Assembly (NCBI GenBank): GCA_964497615.1
Contig: CAZCEC010000020.1
Coordinates: 1-64,000 of the forward strand
Reading direction: 5' to 3'
DNA from: CAZCEC01 sp964497615
Lineage (GTDB): Bacteria; Chloroflexota; Anaerolineae; Anaerolineales; UBA6663
DNA: 64,000 nt
Shown: positions 1-9,180 of the stretch, one piece after another
How positions within the stretch are numbered: the stretch's first letter is position 1
How the letters are laid out: each line of letters opens with the position of its first letter
The notes under the pieces: generated by a model
What the model saw: the letters and a program-made list of their open reading frames with translations, nothing else
What the model was told of the DNA's origin: nothing
The model's database searches: none
Translations under genes and position numbers: made by a program

Positions 1-3000
1 GGGCGCCTCAACGTTCAGTCCCGCCGCCGCGTGAGCGGCCTTCAGCGTGCCCTGCAATTCGTCCACCACCACCCGCAGGATGCCGGCCGGGTTCGTCATT
101 CCTTGCAGCTTCGCGGCGAGGCCTCCCACCAGCGCCAATTGCGCGCCGCGGGTCTCCATCTCGCGCCTCGTCCGCGTCCGTTCCGCGTGCAGCCCGGCGT
201 TCTCCACCGCCACCGCGATGGGCGTTGCCACCGTGCTGAGGATGAATTCCTGGCTGGGGCCGAACTGCCCGGCCTGGTCGTGGTCTTCCACCACCAGCGC
301 GCCCAAAAGGCGGCTGCCCAGCGCCAACGGCACGCCCAGCAGCGAACGCGGCTCGCCCAGATCGTCCGCCACCGGCTGATGCGCCGCGCCGCGCTCCGCC
401 AATTGCGCGGGCACATCGCCGTTCAGCCGCAGCGCCTGCCGCTCACGCAGGATGAGGCCCAGCGCGCCCGCCGGAGGCCGCGCCGCCGCCAGCCGCGCCT
501 GGCCGCCCTCCGCAAATAGCGGGAAGCTCACACTGTTCTGCGCCTCGTCGTACAGCGCCAGGTACATCACCTCGGCTTGCAGCGCCGCCCCCAGTTCCAT
601 GCGCAGGGTGTCGCACAACTGCCCCAGGCTGGCCGGCTGCCCAATCACCTGATTGATGCGGCTGATCGTCGCCAGTTCCGCCAGCCGCGGCCGCAGCTTC
701 TGCTGCGCGCGCGCGTTTGCCAGCGCCACCGAGGTCTGGCTGGCAATGGTCATCGCCAGGTCCACCTCGCCCGGCGTGAAGGCCCGCTCGGCGCGGGTGC
801 GGCCCACGGCCACCAGGCCCACCAGCCGGTCGGCCGTCACCAGCGGCAGGAACAGCGCCGACTGCACCTCCGCGCCCAGCCAACCCGTCAACTCCGCGCG
901 CGCCGCTTCGTCGGTGGCAACGTCGTCCAGCGCCAGCGGCGAAAGGCTCTCGGCCAGCCGCTCCACCAGCGGGTTGCCGGCCATCACCGGCGACTCGAGG
1001 TCGGGGTCGTCATCCGGGAAGCGGGCGCTGGCCGCGGCCAGCAGCGCCTCCGGCGACTCGTCCAACGCGATGGCGCCGCCCACGTCTGCCAGCAGGGTTT
1101 CGGCCACCACCTGCGCCGTCACCCGCAGCACGTCCACCATCTCCAGAGTTTCGTTCAGTTCGCCGGCCAGCCGGCCCAGCAGCGCCGCCCGCGCATCCAG
1201 GGCCAGCGCCCGCTGCGCGCTCTCCTCGTAGATGCGCGCCCCGTCCACCGCCGCCGCGATGGGCGCCGCAATCGTCGCCAGGGTGCGCTCGTGCTTGTCG
1301 CTGAACGCATACCCGCGCTGATAGTCTTCTACCGCCAGCACGCCGCGCACCTTCGTCCCCAGCACCAGCGGCACGCCCAGGTACGACTTGGCCCGCACCT
1401 CCGTCCCCGGCGCCACCCCGGCCTCCGCCAGTTTCTGCGCCACGTCGCCGACCAGCAGCAGCGACTGCCGCGTCGCCAGGATGTGGCTGATCAGCCGGTC
1501 GGGCGCGCGCCGCTCGATCTCCACCGGCTGGCCGCGCTCAATTGCCAGCGGGTAACTGACCTCGTTGCGCGCCTCGTCGTACAGCGCCAGGTACAGGCTG
1601 TCGGCCCGCAGGCTGGTCTCCACCTGGGCGCGCACCGTCTCGAACAACTGCGCCAGGTCAATCGTCTGGCTGATGGCGCGGCTGGACTGGCTGATGGTGG
1701 CCAGTTCCACCATCCGGCGCTGCGTGCGCTGGTACAGCCGCGCATTGTGCACCGCGATGGCGGCCTGGTTCGCCAGCGTCATCGCCAGCTCCAGCTCGCT
1801 GGGCGTGAACCGGCGGCGGCCCTCCGTCACCCCAAACCCCAGCAGCCCCGTGAGCTTGCCGGCCACCACCAGCGGCAGGAACAGCGCCGCCGTCAGGCCC
1901 GGCGCAATCCAGGTGGTGTGCTCGGGCGTGACCACCGGGTCGGCGCTCACGTCGTCCGCCGCCACCGGCGCCAGGCTCTCGCGCAATTGATCCAGCACCA
2001 CGTTGCCGGTCAGGCTCAGCGAGCCGGCGTCGGTCTGGGCGGGCGGGTGGTAGGCCTGGGCGCGGGCGCGCGTGGCCGTGCGCGACTCGTCCAGCACCAG
2101 GGCTGCGCCCCGCTCCACGCGCAGCAGGTCCACCAGCGCCCTAAGCGCATTCTGCATCACGCTCAGCGGCTCCACCGAACTGCTGAACGCCGCCGACACG
2201 CGGTTCAGCAGTGAGGTGCGCTCATCCAATTCCAGGGTGCGCTGCAAGCTTTCTTCATATAGCCGCACATTCGCCAGGGCCGCGGCGGCCTGCTTGCCGA
2301 AGGCTTGCGCCAGGGGCACCATCGCCTGGGTGAAGGCGCCCGGCTCGCCCTTGTCCAGCGCCAGCAATCCCAGCACTTCCCCGTTGTGAATCAAGGGAAT
2401 GCCCATCCACGCGCCCAGCCGCGCAAAGCGCTCGTCCTGCGCGGTGTCGCCCACCACCAGCGGCCCCTGCAGCGACAACGCCTCGGCCAGCGGCCCGCGC
2501 TGCGGCGAGGCCGGCTCCGGTCCGTTGGGTGTGGCGCCGCGCGCCGCGGCCAGCCGCCAGCGCTCCGCGCCGCCCGCGCTGCCGTTGGCGCCGTTGCGCC
2601 CCGCTTCCCGCCGCCAAAACTGCACCGCGTCATACGGGATCAGCCGCTGGAGTTGGTCCAGGGTCAGCGTCACCACCTGCTCGCTGCGCTGCGCCCCGGC
2701 GATCACGCCGGTCGCGTCGGTCAGTTCGCTCAACTGTGCCGCCCGCGTCTGCGCCGCCGCCGTCAGCAGCAGCGCCTGCTCGTGCTGGCGGGCGGTGTCC
2801 AGCGCCGCCGCCAGTTGGGCCGCCACCGCGCTCAGGATGCGCTCGTGGCTCTCGTCAAAGGCCTCCGCCCGGCGCGGCCCAGCCAGGATCAGCGCCCCCG
2901 CCACGCGCTCCCCGGCCGCCACCGGCACGCCCAGGTAGGCGGTGAACTCAGCCGCATCCTCCAGGCCCACCGCGCCGCCCAGCCCGGTTACGTAGATGTC

Positions 3001-6000
3001 CAGGTCGCGAAGCTGCTGCGTGATCTCGCCGTTCAGCCGCACCGCCTGCCGCTGCTGAATCAAATAGCGCACCAGCCCGGCGGGCGCGCGCGGGGCCACG
3101 CTCACCACCTCGCCCGCTTCCACCGCCAGCGGGAAGGAGACTTCGTTGCGGTCCTCGGCGTAGGCCGCCAGGTACATGCGCTCCGGCTTGATCCAGGCAT
3201 CCAATTGCTGGCGCAGCACCTCGGCCAGCCCGCGTACATCGGGCGCGCGGCTGAACGCGCGCGTGATCTGGTTGATGGTGGCTTGCTCGGCCAGCCGCTG
3301 CTGCGTCCGGTCGTGCTGGCGCGCCATGTGCACCGCCGCCGCGGCCTGGTTGGCCAGCGCCATGCTCAATTCCATCTCGTCCGGCGTAAAGCGCCGTCCC
3401 GGCTGCGCCTGCCCCAGCCCCACCAGCCCCACCAGCCGCCCGCTGTGCATCAGCGGCACGAACATAGCCGCCCGCACATCTCCCCCAATCCACTCCGCTG
3501 GCCGCAGCCGCGCCGGGCTGTCGGCGGCGCTCAAGTCCTCCACCGTGATCGGCGCGGGCGTCTCCTGCAGCCGTTCCAGCAGGGTGTTGCCCGGCAGCAG
3601 CAGTTGGCCCATCGGCCCGCCCGCGCCGGCCTCCGCCGGGTAATGCTCCAGCGCCAGCAGGGTGGTGCGCTGCTCGTCGAACGCCGCCGCGGCCCCGTGC
3701 TCCACCCCCAGCGCCTCGGCCAGCGCCTTCACGCCCGTCCGCAGGATGTGGCTCAGGTCCAGGCTGGCGCCCAGTTCCGCGCCAAAGCGGTTGAGGAACG
3801 CCAGCCGGCGGGCGCGCTCATCCAGCTCCACCACCCGCTGCACATTCGCCTCGAACTGCCGCGCGTTGCCCAGCACTGCCGTCACCTGGTTGGCCAGCAC
3901 CTGCGCCGGCGCGGCCTGGCTGGCGTCGAAGGCATTCGCCTCGATCTTCTCCAGCACCACCACGGCGATCACGTCGCCCTTGCTCACCAGCGGCACGCCC
4001 ATCCACGAGCGGGTCACCTGATGCGCATTGGCCCCGAAGCGCCCGTCGCGCGTCGTGTCGGGCACATGAATCACGCGCCGGCCCAGCACGATCTCGCCGA
4101 ACAGAGTTTGCAGCGCGGCCTCGGGGGCGGTCGTCCGGTCGGCCGGCTCCGCCTGCCCGCGCGCGCCCATCAGCCGCCAGCGCAGGTCGCGCCCCGGCCC
4201 GCCGGCCGCTTCGCGCTGCCAGAACGCGGCCCGGTCGTAGGGAATCACCCGCTGGAACTGCTCTAGCGCCACACCCACCGCGTCGTCGCTGTACAGCACC
4301 GCCGCCAACGTGCTCAGGGCGGTGGTCAGAATCTCCAGTTGGGCCACGCGCTCCTGCACCGCCGCCAGCGCCTGCCGGGTCTCCTCGTGCAGGCGGGTGT
4401 TGTCCAGGATCACCGCCGTCTGCGCCGCGATGGTGCTGAGGATGCGCTCGTGCCGGTCGGTGAATGCGCCCGCCTGATCGTTCGCCTCCACGGCCAGCAC
4501 GCCCAACACCTTCTCGCCCAGCAGCACCGGCGCGGCCAGGTACGATTGCGCCTCCAGCGCCTCGCCAGCATCGGCTGCCCAGCGCTGCGGCCGATGGGTC
4601 ACCAGGCTCACGGCGATGCCCAGGTCCAGGCACTGTTGGCCGATGTCGCCGCTCAGGTGGAGCGTCCGGCGCGTTTGCAGCACGTGCCGCAGCAGGCCGC
4701 CCGGCGTGCAGGCCGCCGTCTCGCGCGCTTGCCCGGAGTCGATCAGCAGCGGGAAGGTCAGCTCGTTGCGGGCCTCGTCGTACAGCGCCAGGTACAGGCT
4801 GTCGGCGCTCAGCCAGGCGCTCACGCGGGTGCGCAGTACCTCCGTCAGCGAGCGCAGGTCGGCGGCGCGGCTCAGGGCGCGGATGATGTTGGCCGTCACC
4901 GTCTGCTCTTGCAGCCGGTCCTGCACCTCGGCGTGCTGCTGGGCATTGCGCACCGCCACGGCCGCCTGCGCCGCCAGCGCCTGCGCCAGTTCCATATCGA
5001 GCGGGGACCAGGGTCGCGCCTCCGGGCTGCCCAGCCCCAGCGCGCCCAGCGCCTGCCCCCGGTGCACCAGCGGCAGCAAGATGCCGGACCGGAATTCCTC
5101 GCCGGCCCAATCCACATGCTCCCGCCGGATGAGCTTTTCGCCGGCCAGGTCTTCAATGATCAGCGGCCGCTGGGTGCCGCGCAGCCGCTCCAGCAGCGGG
5201 TTGCCCGCCACCTGCGGCGCGGCCGTGCCGGGGCTGGCGGGCGGCAGTTGAACGTGGGCCAGCACTTCCGCCGGGTGCGGCTCGGCGGCCGCCCGGTCGA
5301 ATACCATCAGCCCGGCGCATTCGGCCCGCAGCGCCTGCATCGTCAATCGCAGGGCCAGGGGCAGCAGCGCGCTCAGGTCCAGTGTGCTGTTCAGTTCGGC
5401 CGCAATGCCGGCCAGCACGGTGCCGCGCGCCTCGTAATCGTGCGCCCGGCGCAGGCTGGCCTCGTGCTGGCCGGCGTTCTCCAGCGCCACGCCCGTTTGC
5501 AGCGCAAAGGTCTGCGCCAGGCTCACCTGGCTGGGCTGATAGGCGTTCGGCGCGCTCGCCTCCACCGCCAGCACGCCCACAAACTCGGCCTGCCCAATGA
5601 CGGGCACGCCCAGCCACGCCGCGGCCCGCCGCGACCCATTGCCGGGGAAGCGCTCGTCGCGGCTCATGTCGGGCACAAACACGGGGGCGCGGCTGGCCAC
5701 CACCTCGCGCGCCAGCGCCGGGGGCAGGGGGGTGGGCGCGGGCTCGGCCTCCTCTTCCGCGTCGGCCCGCCGTGTGGCCGTGGGCACCCAGGCCTGCTCC
5801 GCGCCCGGCCCGCGCCGCCAATAGGTCACGCCCGCGTAGGGCAGCAGCCGGCCCAGTTGCGTCAGGGCCCGGTCCACCACCTCGTCCACCCGCTGCGCCG
5901 CCGTCACCACCCCAAACGCTTCTGCCAGCCCCTCGGCGTTGTAGGCCCGTTCCTGCGCCGCGTTCACCGCTTGCGCCGCCTGCGCCCGCGCCGCGGCGAT

Positions 6001-9000
6001 GGCCTGCTCCGCCTCGGCCCGGCTGTTCGCCAGCGCCTGCCGCGCCTGTTCGTGCCGGCGGGCGTTGTCCAGCGTCATCGCCATCTGCCCGGCCAGGGCG
6101 TTGAGGATGCGCGCATGGCTCTCGGTGAGTTCCGGCACGGCTTGCGGGTCGCTCAGGGTCAGCGCCCCCAGCACCTTCCCGCTCGCCGCCAGCGGCACGC
6201 CCAGGTAGGTCTTGGCCCCGCCCAGCGCCTCGGCGTTCAGGCCCAGCGCTTCTAATTCGTCCGCCGCGTCGGCGCGCACCAGCAGCGGCTGGCGCTCGCT
6301 TAGCACGTGCCGCAGCACCCCCACCGGCGCGCGCGGCGGCGTGGTCTCCACCTGCCCCAGCTTCATCGCCAGCGGGAAGCTCACCTCGTTCAGCGTCTCG
6401 TCGTACAGCGCCAGGTTCAGGGTCTTGGGGCCCAGCCAGGCCGCCATCTGGTCGTGGATCGAGTCCAGCAATTCGCGCAGGTCCAGGGTGCGGCTCAACG
6501 CCCGGCTGATCTGGTTGATGGTGCTTTGCTCGGCCAGCCGCGCCTGGGCCTGCTCCTGCTGCACCCTCACGTCCAGGGCGGCGGCGGCCAGTTCGGCCAG
6601 GTCCGCGGCCAACTGCCGTTCGGCCTCCGAGAACGAACGATCCGCGTCGCGGGTGCCCACGGCCAGCACGCCCAGCAGTTCGCCGCCGCTCACCAGTGGC
6701 GCGAACAGCGCCGCCGCCGCCCCGCCGCCCACCCACTCGGTCTGCTCCGCGGGCACCGGCCGGATTGCGTTCAGCTCGGCCAGGGTCACCCGCTCTGGGC
6801 TGGCGGCCAGCCGTTCCAGCAAGACGCGGGCGCTCAAGGCCGCGTCCGCGGCGGGCCGCTCGCCCGCGCCCGGCGCCGGCAGCCGTGCCGCCCGCAGGTC
6901 GCTCGCTTCGGTAGCGAACAGCACCGCGCCCGCCAGCGGCGCGTTGAAGGCTTCGGCCGCCAGTTGCGCGGCGGTCCCCAGCAGCGCCTCCACGTCCTGC
7001 GGGCGGGCCAGGGCCAGCGCCGCCCGGTTCAGGAACGCCAATCCCTGAGCCTGCTGATCCAGGGTCTCGGCCTGCGTCACGCCGGCCTCGAAGCGCCGCG
7101 CGTTCTCCAGGGCCACGCTCACCCGTGCCGTCAGGGCCTGGGCCGCGCTGAGGTGCGCGGCGTTCAGCCCCCCGGCCTCCGCGGCGGCGAACTCCAGCAC
7201 TCCCACCACTTCGTCCCCGCTCGTCAGGGGCGCGGCCAGCCAGGCCCGGCTGGATCCGCCGAAGCGGGCATCCTGGCCGGTGTCGGCCACCAGCGTCACG
7301 CGGCGCGCAGTCAGTATGTCGCCCAGCGGCGTGCCGGCCTCGAACGACTGGGCCGCCGCGGCCGGCGCGCCCGCCTCGCCCCGCGTGCTCACCAGCCGCC
7401 ACACCGGCGCCCGCCGCCCGTTGGCCGCCCTCAGCCACAAGTTGGCGCGGTCGTAGGGGATCAAACGCCGCGCCTGTTCCAGGGCCGCCGCTGCCACCTC
7501 GTCGGTGCGTTGGGCGCTCGCCAGCCCAATCGTCACCTCGGCCAGCGCTTCCAGGTGCTGCGCGCGCTCCTGCACGGCCGTCAGCCCTTGCCGCGCCTGC
7601 TCGTAGAGTTGGATGTTGTCCAGGGCAATCGCGGCCTGCGTCGCCGCCATCGCCAGCAGCCGCTCGTGCCAATCGCTGAAGGCGGCGCCCGGCCGGTGGT
7701 CCTCGGCCACCAGCACGCCAGTCACGCGTTCGCCCAGCAGCAGCGGCACGCCCAGGTAAGCCTTTGCCAGCGGCGCCTCCGCCGGCCCGCCCCGGCCGCG
7801 CACCGGGTGGTGGGCCGGCAGCACCAGCGGGATGCCCAGCGCATTCGCCTGGGCCGTCACGTCGCCCGCCAGCCGCACTGCCTGCCGGTTCTGGATGATG
7901 AACCGCACCAGGCCCGTCGGCGCGCGCGGCTCGGCGCGTGCTTCCCCGGCCGCCGCCCCGTTCTCCATCACCAGCGGGAAGGTCGCCAGGTTGCGGCTCG
8001 GGTCATACAGCGCCAGCGTGAAGTTCTGGATCTGCGCCGCCGCGCCCAACTCCTCGCGCAGCAGGTCGTACAGCTCGGTGCGGTCGGCGGCGCGGCTCAG
8101 CGCCCGCGCCACCTGGTTGATGAGGGCCTGCTCCTGCGTCTTCTCGCGCAGCCGCAGGTTCTGCACCGCCATCACCGCCTGCTGCGCCACGGCCCAGGCC
8201 AGGTCCACATCGCCGCTGTCGAAGCGGCCCCCCGCCGTGTGCCCCAGCCCCATCACGCCCAACAGCCGGTTCTCCGCCAGCAGCGGCAGGAACAGCGCCG
8301 TGTTAATCGCGTGCCCCACCCAGGCCAGGTGCTCGGGCCGGGCCGGGCTGTCGGCGGCCGGCCGGTCCGCGTCCACCAGCAGGTGCGCGCCCAGGTCGGC
8401 CAGCCGCTTGAGCAGCGGGTTATCTTCCAGGTCCAGGCCCGGCGCATCCGCCCGTTCCGGCAGCCGCACCGCCGCCAGGATGGCGGGCGTGCTCTGCGGC
8501 ACGTCCGGCTCGAACAGCAGCCCCGCGGCGCTGGCCGGCTTCAGCGCTTCTTGCAGCGCCTGCAAGGCCAGCCGCAGCACCGTGTTCACGTCGCGCGCGG
8601 CGTTCAAGTCCCCGGCATTGCGGTTCAGCAGGGCCAGCCGCTGCCCGCGCGCTTCCATCTCGCGCGCGTGCTGCACGCTCTCCTCATGCAGGCGCGCGTT
8701 CTCCAGCGCCGCCGCCAGCCGGTTGGCAAACGACAACGCCACCGGCACGTGCGCCGCCCCGTAGAACCCATCCTCCGCCTTCTCCAGCGCCAGGATGCCC
8801 GTCACCTGCCCGCCCGTCATCACCGGCACGCCCATCCACGCCCGCATGGCTGACGCTTCCTTGGCGGAGAAACGCACATCGCGGCTCACATCGGCCACGA
8901 ACATCACGCTCCGGGTGGCCGCGATCTCGCCAAACAGCACCGGCTGCGCCCGCTCGGCCCGTTCGATCACGCGCTCGATGGCTTCCTGATAACTGCGCGC

Positions 9001-9180
9001 GCCGGCCACCCGCCAGCGGCCCTCGCTCGGGTCGCGCCGCCAGAAGGTCGCCGTGTCATACGGCAGCACCCGCCGCAGTTGGTCCAGCCCCAGGGTGATG
9101 ACCTCGTCCACCCGCAGCGACGCGGCGATGATGCCGGTGGCCTCGGTCAGCGCGCTGAGCTGCACCGCGCGCTCCTGCGA
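1..9180 (-). repeat. Tandem array of three-GAF modules, period about 1.6 kb
   Basis: Inside the giant gene the order type I, type II, type III repeats five times, followed by II-III and then a partial II at the edge. The type I P-Y-D motif lies near 9056, 7455, 5835, 4236 and 2632, giving spacings of about 1600-1620 bases. The type III LALYDE motif lies near 8012, 6402, 4788, 3165 and 1580, with the same spacing, then near 556, about 1030 bases further. The last interval is short because the type I domain is missing there. The copies are diverged but share short nearly identical DNA patches, for example the segments at about 550-565 and 1575-1595. This is what repeated duplication of a 535-residue unit would leave. 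Confidence 0.85.

Noticed and set aside
3818..7672. Minus-strand frames 3818-5110 and 5153-7672
   Set aside because: They are Gly/Ala/Arg-rich and in a different frame from the GAF domains, which read continuously through the same bases.
1..9180. GAF array as an assembly duplication
   Set aside because: Module copies are strongly diverged from one another, so they are not copies of one read region, although the exact number still deserves long-read checking.
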